From Hawksworthiomyces lignivorus (Eukaryota > Ascomycota > Sordariomycetes > Ophiostomatales > Ophiostomataceae), in NCBI GenBank assembly GCA_002917075.1, contig NTMA01000019.1:186001-250000 (forward strand): a stretch of 64,000 nt of DNA, read 5' to 3'. The notes below the pieces were generated by a model. That model worked only from the letters and a program-made list of their open reading frames with translations, did no database searches and had not been told where the DNA came from. Numbering within the stretch: position 1 is the stretch's first letter; each line of letters begins with the position of its first letter. Below, piece by piece: positions 46,231 through 56,934 of the stretch. A program made the translations under genes and the position numbers.

Positions 46231-47710
46231 TCATGCTTGCGTAGAGACAATCGGCGCCGGGGTTGGGGCAGCTCCAGCGTCTGCTACACCAGTGGCCTTG
46301 CCAGTCACTTTGGCAAAAGCCTCATCGAACGCCTCCTCGGCATGCTTCTCAGCGTCAAACGTATGGATCCACTCGTCTCTTGGGAAGCCAATGCTCTTCG
46401 GGTCGTCCTTGACCTTGGCCCAGTCCGTCTTGTGCCACATGTCACGGGTAGTCTCGCCCGTCTTCTGGACGGCACGCACGCGGTCGTAGCGGATCTCTTG
46501 GTGCGTCCGCACGCCGGCCGGCACAGCGCCCTTGCCAGCCCGGCGCAGGCACACGGCCAGGTTCACGCCGTCCTCCATAGCCTGCGTGGCGCCCTGGGCG
46601 CTCGTCGGCAGGAACGGGTGGGCGGCATCGCCCAGCAGGATGATGCGCCCCTGCTTGCTCGTCCACGTCGGCAGCGGGTCGCGGTACACCAGCTTCCAGT
46701 CCACTAGCGAGGGGGTCTTCTCGACGATGGCGCGGCAGATGGGGTCCCAGCCCTCCAGCACCTTGTAGACCTCCTCGAGCTTACCAGGGAACGACCAGGA
46801 CTCCTCAATGTCGTGCTCGTCGCGGTGCGTCAGCACCCAACAGCAGTCCGAGCCGTTCTTGATGGTGGAGAACAAAAAGTGCACGTCTGGGCCGATCCAG
46901 CCATTGAACGAGTCCCCGTTCTCACAAAATTCCTTTGTGCGAGGGTCCTTGATCATGTCGGTGTTCGGAAACCTAATTCCTTATCGTTAGTCGCGCCGCC
47001 GGGAAGAACATGAAGCCGGAGGGCATGCGAGCATATGCGAGCATATGCGAACAACTTACCAAGCGCGCCACACTGCATAACCGCTGCTCTTGGGCTTATC
47101 CTCGTAGCCCAAGACGAGCGTCCGTGCCTTGGAGCGGACGCCGTCCGATCCCACAACGATATCGCCGTAGACCTGCGAAAGGCATCGTTAGAGAAAATAA
47201 TCCACTGCAAACTAGTGGGAAGCCAGCGCAGCAACTTACTTTTTCTCCATTCTTCAGTACGATGCCGGCCTTATCTTCCTCCTCAAAGTATTGGTTCACA
47301 AACTGGCCGAGGTGGATGGGGATACCGAGCTCGTTGCGCGCATGCTCAAAGACGATCTGGTGCAGCTCGCCACGGTGGCCATTGAATATGGGCGCATCCT
47401 CCTGCGGGGGCGGGTTCTTCTGGTGGAACACCACCTCGCCGGTGTCGTACTTGTGGATGCGGAACCCGTACTCGCGCAGGTCGATGCTTACGGCGCGCAG
47501 GCGCTTGGCTACCTCGCCGTTGTTCCAGCGATAGAAGATGCGGCCGGCATTGGAGCCAAAGGAGATGATGTCGCCCAGGACCTTGAGCTCTGGGAACGAC
47601 TCGTAGATCTCCACATCGTGGCCCTGCCGGTGGCACTCGATCGCAGCAGTCAGGCCACCGAAGCCTGCGCCCACGACGATGACCTTGATGCCCGTCTTCG
47701 GCTTTGCCAT
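46231..47710 (-). CDS. FAD-dependent group A aromatic monooxygenase (salicylate/4-hydroxybenzoate hydroxylase type)
   Basis: Three exons on the minus strand: 47240-47710, 47060-47172, 46231-46972 (441 aa; introns 67 and 87 bp). The FAD-binding GAGFGG is at 14-19, a YGDIVVGSDGVRSKAR segment carries the DG motif, and GDAAHPFLPTSAQGATQAME at about 309-328 is the second FAD motif. These define NAD(P)H-dependent flavoprotein hydroxylases that add OH to a phenolic ring, sometimes with loss of the carboxyl group. No signal peptide. It is convergent with the transcription factor and divergent from the short-chain dehydrogenase. In this cluster a hydroxybenzoate is the likely substrate. The second intron contains a tandem GCATATGCGA repeat. 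Confidence 0.92.
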
Positions 47711-48673
47711 TGTGATGATGTTATGTCTTTATTGGTATAGTATTGTATATTGTAGCCTTTTTTTCTCTGGCCTTGGGGTCTTTAAGAGTTTATTGGATCC
47801 CGTCTGAAGCTCTGGGTATATGGACTTTTGGTTTTTTAATTCCTCTTAATTGATTTGCCTTGCCCTCTTTTTATTCTTCCCATTTACGTATTGTCGATCT
47901 GTTTATCTTTCCTCGTCGAAGCTCCACAGGTTCCTGGGTGGATGCGGAAAGAGAAGAAAGGTGGGCTCATGCAGACATCATGGTGCCTACGTTTCGCCGG
48001 TACGGCATCATGCACAGTGGTGTATCTGGTTCTTCCTGTGTCGAGACGTGCCGTCTTACGCTATGATTTGCCGGCTATATTCGCAGAGGGAGGGGGAAGT
48101 CTCTTTTATTGAATCCGGATGTTGGTCTAAATACAACGCCGACAATGTTGCGCCGGGTTCTCCAACTCTTCTTACACACCCCCCACGCGTTATTGGCCTA
48201 TTTTGTACAACCGATCCTGGCAAGTTCAGCTAGCCCGTGTTACTTTTTCTCTCCAGTGTCTATAGCATTGCTTGGTAATTCTCAGTTGCTTTTCCCGTGC
48301 TCTCCAGGCACCCCCAGCAGAGAAAGGGCAAGTTTCGGCTTCATTTCCCCGAAAATGACATTTTCTAGTGCATGGAATCGCTAAAATTTCATCATTTTGG
48401 TCACTGTAACATGGAAATATGAAAGTAAACAAGAGGACACCGAGATATTTGCGCAGGGTATACTTCTGGAAGAGTTTCATGCTGTATCAACCAGCATCTC
48501 TGGAGCCTGCATTTAGATGGCAATATGCCATATGTGCCGGCACAATTGTAGCATACTTATATAAGCTAGAAGGATCAAAAAATCGTATGTCATTTGCATG
48601 TAATTGAATGGTAGACTAGTGCAAAGTGAAAGCGCTTGAGATCCATTCAGACAGCCTTGAAAGAGACGCAGCC
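47711..48673. other. Divergent region, FAD monooxygenase / short-chain dehydrogenase
   Basis: A 0.96 kb head-to-head spacer likely holding both promoters. Overlapping short plus-strand frames at 47,850-48,233 have no domain. No RNA gene was seen. Confidence 0.5.
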
Positions 48674-49817
48674 ATGACAACGCATGCTCAATACGGCGCG
48701 GAGACAACCGCAACGGAGGTGGCAGCTGCCTTTGGGAAGAATATCGCAGGAAAGAATGGTGAGAGCCTTTGACTAAGGAGACAAACAGTTGTGCAGTGTG
48801 TCAACTGTGAGACAGAGTTGCTGATATGAGACTCTTCTGCTAGTGGTTGTGACGGGTGTCAGTCCTGCTAGCATTGGCTATACCACTGTCGTAGCCATTG
48901 CCTCACAAGGCCCGGCCAATTTGATTCTGGCTTCCAGAACAAAAGAAAAGCTGGACAGCGTGGCAGCTGATATTCACAAGGCCTACCCCGCCGTGGCTGT
49001 TCAGACTGTTCTGCTGGATTTGGCCTCTGTCGAGTCAGTCAAGACTGCGGCTGCGTCTATTGGCAGCCTCGTCGATCACGTTGATGTGCTCATCAACAAC
49101 GCCGGCATCAGCACACCGGAGCGGCGTCCGCTGACGACGCCAAGCGGAGCAACGCTTGACTCTCAATTTTTTACTAACCATCTTGGCGTCTTCTTGTTTA
49201 CGTCCTTGTTGCTCCCGCAGCTGCGCAAAGCAGCCCCTGCTGCCGCCAAAGGCGCCACCCGCGTGGTCAACTTGAGCAGCCAGGGCCATCGGCTGTCCCC
49301 TGTGCGGTTCAGCGATCATGCGTTCCAGAAGGGGGCTTACGACGTCCCCGAATCTGAGCGCCCCGCGGAGAATATTCCACCATTCTTCGCAAAGACTGTC
49401 GACGGCTACCCAGGCTTCTTAGGGTACGGGCAGAGCAAGTCAGCAAACATCCTGCACGCTTCGGAGCTCAGCCGCCGGCTCCGCCAGAAAGGTGACAATA
49501 TTGTCGCCTTCTCTGTGCATCCAGGTACCATCGAGACTGAGCTTTCCCGCTCGCTTGACAAAGAAGGTCTGGATACCATCAACAAGACGGCCCCCAAGGG
49601 CTTCTGGAAGACGCAAGACCAAGGCGCTGCAACCACGCTGGTAGCCGCCTTTGACCCAGCCCTCGGTACAGCAGACGTGGGTGGTGCGACTGTGGGCTAT
49701 CTCAGCGACTGCCAGCTGCACGATGACATGGTCGCCCCGCATGCTTCCAGCGCTGATATTGCAAAACGACTCTGGGAAGAGAGCGAAAGTCTCTTGGAAT
49801 TCTCCGTGGCATTGTAA
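48674..49817 (+). CDS. Short-chain dehydrogenase/reductase (retinol-dehydrogenase-like)
   Basis: Two exons, 48674-48758 and 48844-49817 (352 aa); the 85 bp intron falls just before the Rossmann motif. The first 28 codons (MTTHAQYGAETTATEVAAAF) are missed if the second exon is read alone. The cofactor motif is TGVSPASIG at 32-40, a variant of TGxxxGIG, then NNAG at 113-116, a Ser in VVNLSSQGHR, and Tyr223/Lys227 in YGQSK, giving a complete SDR active site. These enzymes interconvert alcohols and carbonyls with NAD(P)(H). In the cluster it could handle an aromatic alcohol or aldehyde. Substrate is not evident from sequence. Confidence 0.9.
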
Positions 49818-50190
49818 CAATAAGTGGCAGTACGTGATGTAACCAGTAAAAAATCAAAGAAAAGTAGTTTATTTGAATATACAGAAGATAAAAAGATGAG
49901 AGCGTGTCTTGCATGAAAATGATGAAAAACACAAAACCGCTACGATATCTTCATTCTAATACTCAACGTACAAATACCGGAGGAAACTTAAAAAAAGACA
50001 ACAGAAAGGGCTCTGTTAGAATTACATTGAACGACAGAAACCCCCTTTTGCCCAAAGGACTCTTACGCCATGTTGTGCTGTCGCCTCCCGCTTGACATCG
50101 CTCCCTCGAAGACCTGACCAATCGCATATACAATCTAGCCCCGAATCTACCGCGCCATTACGTTTTTATGCTAGATGCGTATAATTAGGC
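49818..50190. other. Convergent intergenic, 0.37 kb
   Basis: Tail-to-tail spacer between the short-chain dehydrogenase and P450 genes. Nothing beyond AT-rich 3' sequence was seen. Confidence 0.5.
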
Positions 50191-51966
50191 CTACTTCACC
50201 TTGACAAACTCAAGCTCTCCCTTCTCGTTGATAGTCGGCTCCGTAGCGTATTGGGCACGCGCCTGCTGGTAGAATGTGCTCATGCGGTACTTGCTCTCTC
50301 CGTCCAGTGGCTTCAGGTCAATCAGCGCCTGCTGAGCCTCGCGCTCCATGGTCTCGCGGAGCTCCTTTGTGCGCGGCTGGATGTCGCACTCGAAAGGCTG
50401 GGGCCGCATGTTCAGACCGTTGGTAAAGGCAAAAATGTCCACATCAATGATGCGGCCCTGAGCGTCGCGGGCCTTCTGGATGTTGAAGCCCCACAGGAGG
50501 CGAGCAATGGTGATCCACACGCCCTGCTCGGCCAGGGCCTGGCCGCTGCAGACGCGTCGGCCCCAGCCGAACGACATGTAGCCGCGGTCGCCGGGGAAGG
50601 GGCGGTGGTGGTCGTTGTCCTCAAAGAAGCGCTCCGGCAAGAAGCGGTCGGGCTCCGGGAATTCGCGTTCGTTGCGGTGGATGGCCCAGATGTTGCCCTG
50701 GACCCAGGTGCCTTCGGGAATGAACCAGCCCTTGTACTCGTCATCCTGGGTGGGCGAGTGCGGCTGGCCGCCGATGATGGCCACCGACCGCCAGCGGAAC
50801 ACCTCCTTCACGAGAGCGTTGACGTACGGCAGGTTGGCGCCGTCGTCCCAGTGGGGGGAGCGCTGGCGGCCGATGACGCGGTCCAGCTCCTCTTGGGCCT
50901 TCTTCTGTGCCTCGGGGAACGCGCACATGGCCAGAATAAACGTGATCAGCGTGCTCGACGAAGTGTCGGAGCCAGCACCAAACAGGTTGCCCGTGAGACT
51001 CGAGAGCTCCTCTTTGGTCAGGTCGTATTTGGAGGACTCGGTATTCAGCGTGTCGGCAAAGGGCCGGGGGATGCCAACCTTCTCATCGAGCGACTTGGCT
51101 GCCTGCTGCTCGACGGCCTCCTCGGCCAGCGCGTGGAAGAAGTAGTGACCGCCCCGGCGGCCGCGGTTGCCAAGGCCGCGCATCCACGGCACCCAGCGCG
51201 GGAACTTGGCCAGGATCGGGAAGGTCTCCATCAGCATGGGGAACGACTTGCCGGGCACGTTCAGATCGGCGGCCAGCTGCATGAGGGCGATGACCTCGGT
51301 AATAATGGGGTCGTCAAAACGGGCGACGCGGCGGCCAAATGCCAGAATCGACACCACGCTGGTGGCGTAGCGCTCCAGGTGCTTCACGTAGGCGGTGGGC
51401 TCGCGGATGAAGTCCAGAGACACGACCATGCTCTCATTGTTCTGCACGTCACGGTACCGGCGCACAGCCTGCACGCCGACGCCTAGGTGCATCAGCTTGC
51501 GGTGGATGCGCCAGTGGTCGCGCTCGGCGTTGTTGCGCACACGCATGGTCACCAAGTTGGACTGGCCGGTGCCGAGCTCGCCGAAGACGACCATGCGCGG
51601 CCGCGAGGCGTAGATCTGGGCCTTCTTCTCGAGGATTTCATGTGCACACCAGGCATCGTTGATCCACACGGTCGGGCTACGGCCGATCCAGAAGGTGATC
51701 AGCGGCACATTGTACTTCTTGGAGAGCTCTTCAAAGTAGATCCACGGCTTGTTCTCGGGCAGCGAAAAGGTGTTGCCAATAATGGGCCAGGGGAACGGGC
51801 CAGGCGGCATCCGGGAGCGCAGATAGAGCATCCGGGCGTAGTCCGCGAGAAGCGCCGCGACGGCCACCGAGAGCACCGCGAGCAGCACATTGACGGCGCC
51901 GAACTCGACAAACAGCTGCTGGATTTTCACCAGCGTGAGCTGGTTTACAAGGTTGTCGGCAATCAT
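50191..51966 (-). CDS. Cytochrome P450 monooxygenase
   Basis: Single exon, 591 aa, started at the first ATG in frame (51964-51966); the frame continues to 52020 but only with a GTG. A membrane anchor lies near residues 20-45 (VNVLLAVLSVAVAALLADYA), followed by the Pro-rich hinge PPGPFPWPIIG. The I-helix motif GAGSDTSSST is near 330, the K-helix ExxR is KEVFRWR, and the haem loop FGWGRRVCSG has Cys473. It is therefore a class II, ER-anchored microsomal P450 that needs a reductase. It is intronless and 60-80 residues longer than many P450s, mostly through a longer C-terminal tail. It resembles fungal enzymes annotated as O-methylsterigmatocystin oxidoreductase-like, a broad label. In this cluster ring hydroxylation or O-demethylation of an aromatic is plausible. 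Confidence 0.93.
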   Translation of the reverse strand: MIADNLVNQLTLVKIQQLFVEFGAVNVLLAVLSVAVAALLADYARMLYLRSRMPPGPFPWPIIGNTFSLPENKPWIYFEELSKKYNVPLITFWIGRSPTVWINDAWCAHEILEKKAQIYASRPRMVVFGELGTGQSNLVTMRVRNNAERDHWRIHRKLMHLGVGVQAVRRYRDVQNNESMVVSLDFIREPTAYVKHLERYATSVVSILAFGRRVARFDDPIITEVIALMQLAADLNVPGKSFPMLMETFPILAKFPRWVPWMRGLGNRGRRGGHYFFHALAEEAVEQQAAKSLDEKVGIPRPFADTLNTESSKYDLTKEELSSLTGNLFGAGSDTSSSTLITFILAMCAFPEAQKKAQEELDRVIGRQRSPHWDDGANLPYVNALVKEVFRWRSVAIIGGQPHSPTQDDEYKGWFIPEGTWVQGNIWAIHRNEREFPEPDRFLPERFFEDNDHHRPFPGDRGYMSFGWGRRVCSGQALAEQGVWITIARLLWGFNIQKARDAQGRIIDVDIFAFTNGLNMRPQPFECDIQPRTKELRETMEREAQQALIDLKPLDGESKYRMSTFYQQARAQYATEPTINEKGELEFVKVK

Positions 51967-52280
51967 GATAGCCGCAAGCTGGAAATATCTCGCACAGAGG
52001 CCTCTCTTGTTATTAGGCACTTGCTCTGTGTCTTGATATCCAAATTCTCCGGAGCCAGGCTTCTCAGAAATTGAGCCACAAATCAGTCGACAATAGCGGC
52101 AGGAGATATTTCAGAGTTGCTCAGATGGGGTGCAAATTTAACGAGATGTCTGGATTTCGAATATAGCAAGGGAAGTGTCTGGGGTGGCGTTTAAGTCTGG
52201 GAGATGAGACTTGACGTGCCGTTGGCCAGATGAGTTTCAATGAAACTTTAAGAACACCCCAATATATTGCAAGAGGCGAG

Positions 52281-52287
52281 ATTTATA
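52281..52287 (-). promoter_or_regulatory. Possible TATA box of the P450 gene
   Basis: Reads TATAAAT on the minus strand, about 315 bp upstream of the P450 ATG, which would imply a leader of about 280 bases. Confidence 0.3.
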
Positions 52288-52452
52288 AGGCCGCCCGTTG
52301 GGTTCATGGGTTTACCCGCAAGAGAGTTCGGGTCAAGGCCCGCTTCTCATACGTTGCGCCCCAGTCTTCTACACATCCGTAGAACTCCGTACTTCCTCCG
52401 TATTTCCTCCGGGAGATGTTAAACCACAGCCAGACTTTCTTGAGCCCTCACA

Positions 52453-52467
52453 CCCCCCCCCCCCCCC
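52453..52467 (+). repeat. Homopolymer C15
   Basis: A run of 15 C's in the P450/MFS spacer. Confidence 0.8.
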
Positions 52468-53284
52468 ACTATCATCCTCAGTTGTCCTGGTTCGATCACT
52501 TACAAATGCACCGCGCCTTCTCCTCTGCCATGGGGCGGCTCTCCCAAGAAGGAGGGCGAGGCAAACCATACCCTACTACAAACTGTGTGCCGTGTTCGTA
52601 TGTGCCGCATTCTGCCGTGCGAGTGCAACGAATCTGCATGCAGGAAGATAGGGAAGCGGGAGCCGTCGATTGGTTGATGGCAGCCAACGTCCTGACCACC
52701 ACAAGCTGCCGCTCACTTGCTCACTGCCGTTCCCAGCCTAACCCGGACTTTGCGATGGTTTTGCATGAGACCAGGTTGGCGTCGTTTCCGACGCCACAAG
52801 TTATCGTCCCTAGTCAGAGCTAGTTCCTCGCAAACCCCTCTCCTTTTCTTGAGTCGTCAGGGAAATGTCACACAGAGACACAAGCGTGAAAGAAAAGTCA
52901 ACGGTAAATGTGAAAGTGCTGGTTATGAATAGTTGATTAGTCGGTAATATGGAGCCGACTAACGAGGAATTAGGCAGAAAATGCATATGAGCTACACCTT
53001 ACATGGTGAGGGAAAGGGTGGCATTCCCAAGGGGGTTTGGTAGCTTCTATTTGGCCCTTTTAGCCTACAGGTAATTGTGGACATAGTGGAAAAGGAGGTC
53101 GCAAGCTGAAGCGATTTCGTATTAGAAGGGGGAGAGAGGCAATTGCAGAAAGCAATTGATTACGGCCATGACAATTGGCTCGACGCCTAGCCTACGTTGC
53201 AAGCAATGCGAGTCTTTCTTCGTCTCCCAAGGTTGGGTTGTGGGGAAGCTGGTAGGAGTGGAGTGGCCCCAGAGAGGGGGTGAA

Positions 53285-53314
<30 letters not shown>
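53285..53314 (+). repeat. Homopolymer G30
   Basis: A run of 30 G's, followed by A-rich DNA. It is the longest homopolymer seen in the window; length may be affected by sequencing. Confidence 0.85.
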
Positions 53315-53315
<1 letters not shown>

Positions 53316-54761
53316 CATGAAAAAAGAAAGAAAAAAAAGAAAAGATAATAAAGACCGACCAGAGGCAGAGAATACTGTAGATGTCTTCGAGTACCGTATA
53401 CCTACACTCACCTATACTCTGTAGAGCAGATTCTTTCTAATTTCTTGTTCAGCAAGGACCGATTCGTCCGAGAAATAACGCTGGCGACCACATGGCCACA
53501 GGGCGCTTGTCGCCATCGTCTTGTCATGTCCTTCTCCACAGCTAGCCCTCTCGGATCCACTGTCCCCCCAAACCCACTATGAGGTCTGGCCACCAATCAC
53601 TTCCAATGGTGAGCTGGGCGGTGACAGATGCTACCTTGCGCTCAAGACGGTCGCTAGCTTTTCCCCAGAGTCCAACCTCGTCGATCTCCTTTTCTCCACT
53701 TGAAATGCGGAGTCGCCCAGGTTTCCACCAAATCTCCTCCACTTGCAAAAGTCGGCAATTGTCTGATTAGGTGAAAGAGGCCATTATTGTTTACCACTAC
53801 ATGACTACGCAGCTTGGGGGTTGCTCTGTCAATAGTGGATGCCCGCCTCTTCTGGCTATATTAGGGATTTCACTCGTCTCCACAGGAGATGCTATTCCGC
53901 GTGCTGCTCTTCTATGTAGGTTGCTTCTCTGCATTTTTGTCTGGGGCTGAGGATAATAATAGTGGGTAGCAAATGCGTGAACATCTGTATGTTTTTACAC
54001 ACCAATATCAAAGCATCATATTACAGCAGTCGACTGCCATCAACGACACGGAAACCAGAGGATTTTTTCGCCCCTGAATCCCCCTGGACCGAGAGCAGAA
54101 AAGGGATTTTCTTAATTCATATATTGTAAATTGTCTAGGCTATATTATGTTTTGAAAATTTACAGCACGGGAAGAGCAGCTGTAGCCTCAGAATCGGATC
54201 AGACTTGCTGTGAAAATCAACAGAATATTTCTGTCATATTAAGAAGAGCTTTGCAGCGTTTCATTTGGACAGTTCCAACTATTCGAAACCTTAAGGTGTG
54301 ATTGTACTATGTACCACGTGCATATTTTCCATGGCGAGCTGTTGGCGGCGCAAGAAGTACTGCAGCCAGAGTTGTAGAGAAATGTAGCTCTTTGGGCACA
54401 CGTAGCCTATGGATTGTCAATATTTGGGGTAACATGAATCACAATTGCCATCTGGGGTAATTGGCTGAAAGTTGCAGTGAAAGCTAGGAATAATTGTGGC
54501 GAGCCTGGTCCGGGAGCGACAACCCCAGCCCGGCATCAACTTCCCTTTGGCATCGATCAGAACAAAATAGGGGTCCTGCCATAGACCATCATATAATATC
54601 ACAACAGAAATTTGAATCATAAAGACCACGAGGTCCCAGCCTTTATTTCCCTATTTTACCGGCGGCCCTTTTGATACTTTTATCAATTCATTATCGCCAA
54701 CTTCAAGTTTTTTTTCTTCCCTCTGCGGCGTCTTCTGTAAAACAGAAATTTCGTTCACATC

Positions 54762-54768
54762 TATATAA
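54762..54768 (+). promoter_or_regulatory. TATA box of the MFS transporter gene
   Basis: TATATAA lies 91 bp upstream of the ATG at 54859, in an AT-rich context followed by C/T-rich leader. Confidence 0.5.
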
Positions 54769-54858
54769 CACCGATCTTTGTTGTCGTCGGTACTAGACGC
54801 CATTGATCGTCAGGAATTGGCCTTCCTGTCCCATCCACTTCCCTTTTCAGTCGCAGCC

Positions 54859-56934
54859 ATGAGTTCCGCCAAGGTTGAAGTAGCCGAGCAGGAGACCCAA
54901 GTGCTCCCCCTCGACGAAGAGCATGACCAAACCTCCATCAGGGACCACTGGAAGTGTCTGGGCGCCTGCACGCTGATGTCCATGTGCCCCTTCCAATATG
55001 GCGTCGACTTTGGTTTGATCAGTGGTCTGCAGGCCATGACGGGCTTCCTCGAGGTAAGAGCCGGCTTGTCAAGTCCCAATTGGTGTCTCCTCTGCTAAAA
55101 CGAAATCACTCCAGGTCTTTGGCTTTCAAACTCCCAACCCAGACCCGACCAAGCCGCCAAAATGGGAGATCTCGACAGAGCGGCAGCAGCTGATCTCGTC
55201 GCTGATGATTCTCGGCGCCTTTGTCAGCTCCGGCTTTGCTGGCCCCACGGCCGTGTATATGAGCCGTCGCATGTCGATCTGGGTCGCCATCGTGATGTGC
55301 ATTGTCGCCAATGTGCTGATGATGACGGCTAACAACATCGGACAGCTCTATGCTGGACGTCTGATTGTCGGCCTGGCCAATGGCATGTTTATGACCTACT
55401 CGCAGCTCTACATCCAGGTAAGCTTGCTCTCCAGCCAATCAGTTTTCAAAGACTCGTATTCGGGAGTGCCTTGCTGACGCGCTGTACGTTTTCCTCAGGA
55501 AACCGCCCCCGCCAAGTACCGCGGTCTTATGATTTCGGCCTTCCAAGTGTGGACTTCCGTCGGCACCCTCATCGGCACCATCATTGACAACTTTACGGCA
55601 CCCATCAATGGCCGCGACTCGTACATCATCCCCCTGGGCATCATCTACGTGATCCCCGGTCTGCTTTTCTTCGGTCTGTTCCTGATCCCCGAGTCCCCTC
55701 GCTGGCTTATGGACCAGGGCAAGAGCGAGCAGGCGCGCAAGTCCCTGCGCTGGCTCCGCCCCTATTCCGATGACCTCGTGGAGAAGGAGGCCGCAGAGAT
55801 CCAGGAGGCGCTCGAGGCCGAGAAGGCCAACAACCAGAGCGTCGGCCTGATTGACTTGTTCCGTGACCCCGTTGACCGCCGCCGGACACTGGTTGCCATC
55901 GGCGCGCTGTCGACACAGGGTGCTTCAGGTGCCATGTATATGATTGGTATGAGATGTTTTCTCCAGCTTCGCTCGCCCTGCTTTTTTTTTCTATGTGAGC
56001 TGGAATGCTAATGCTATCCGCGTTCAATGTAGCCTACGGTACTTACTTCTTCGAGGTGGCTGGCATCGACAACGCCTTCCAGAACGCCTGTATCTTGACT
56101 GCCACCGGTGTGTTTATTATCCTGGTGAACTCTGCTGTGATTACCCGGATTGGTCGCCGCCGCGTATTCTTGACCGTCGGCATGACCATATGCGGCTTTG
56201 CGCAGCTCTTCTCGGCTATCATCTACACTATCAAGCCAGGCGCACAGAGCACCGGCAAAGGTGTGGTGGCCTTTGCGGTTATCTACATTGTCGGCTACAA
56301 TGTGAGTTCCGCCCCGAAAAGTAGGTATTTGTTCATAGAACTCAATATGCTAATATCATGTTTCTCTTTTCACAGGGTCTGGTTTCGAGCTATGCCTGGC
56401 TGTCTGGCGGTGAACTGCCGTCGCAGCGTCTGCGCTCACTGACATTCGGCGTAGCCACAGCTATGGGCTTCTTCTTGGCCTGGCTCGCCACCTTCACGGC
56501 CCCTTACTTCATCAATGGCACCGCGCTGAACTGGGGCCCCAAGTACGGTTATATCTGGTTCCCGTCCTGCCTTATTGCTGCGTAAGTACAAAAAAACATC
56601 CAAAGACAAATATTGAAGCAAAAAGCTAATCTATTTTTCAGCCTCTGGGTGTATCTCTTCCTGCCCGAAGTCAAGGGCCGCACTCTCGAAGAGATTGACG
56701 AGATGGTAAGGCCCAAGCCCCTCAAACAGCAATATGCCTGAGTTGTGTTTAGCTAATAACATTATGTTTTACCAGTTCATGGCGAAACTGCCCGCGCGGA
56801 AATTCCGCCAGTACAAGTGCGTGGGCCGTACTACGGCCACCGACGTGGATAAGAGGCACGGCATTACTGTGGCCGAGGAGGTGCCCTGGTCCGAGGGCGC
56901 CATCACATCAGAAGTTGCCGCGGCCACGGCCTAA
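54859..56934 (+). CDS. MFS sugar-porter-family transporter
   Basis: Seven exons: 54859-55053, 55115-55417, 55499-55946, 56033-56301, 56376-56581, 56642-56705, 56776-56934 (547 aa). The sugar porter marks are present: FGLISGLQAM near TM1, GRLIVGLANGM, ETAPAKYRGLM after TM4-5, IPESPRWLMDQG before the central loop, and PEVKGRTLEEIDEMF after TM12. About twelve membrane helices are visible, with both ends cytosolic. The family moves hexoses, disaccharides, quinate and related polyols by proton symport; the sequence alone does not set the substrate. At the end of the cluster it may import the aromatic compound, perhaps as a glycoside or as an acid. Ordinary sugar uptake is the alternative. Confidence 0.92.

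Larger units (their letters stand above)
51967..54858. other. Divergent region, P450 / MFS transporter, 2.9 kb
   Basis: The largest spacer within the cluster. It contains a C15 run at 52453-52467, a G30 run at 53285-53314, and TATA boxes near each end. Short frames have no domain. A small gene here cannot be excluded but I saw none. Confidence 0.5.

Noticed and set aside
50251..51486. 411-codon plus-strand frame antisense to the P450
   Set aside because: It is a shadow of GC3-rich codons; the minus strand carries all P450 motifs.
31325..56934. Reading the metabolic cluster as a polyketide, peptide or terpenoid biosynthetic cluster
   Set aside because: No synthase, synthetase, prenyltransferase or cyclase gene is present; the gene set fits degradation better.
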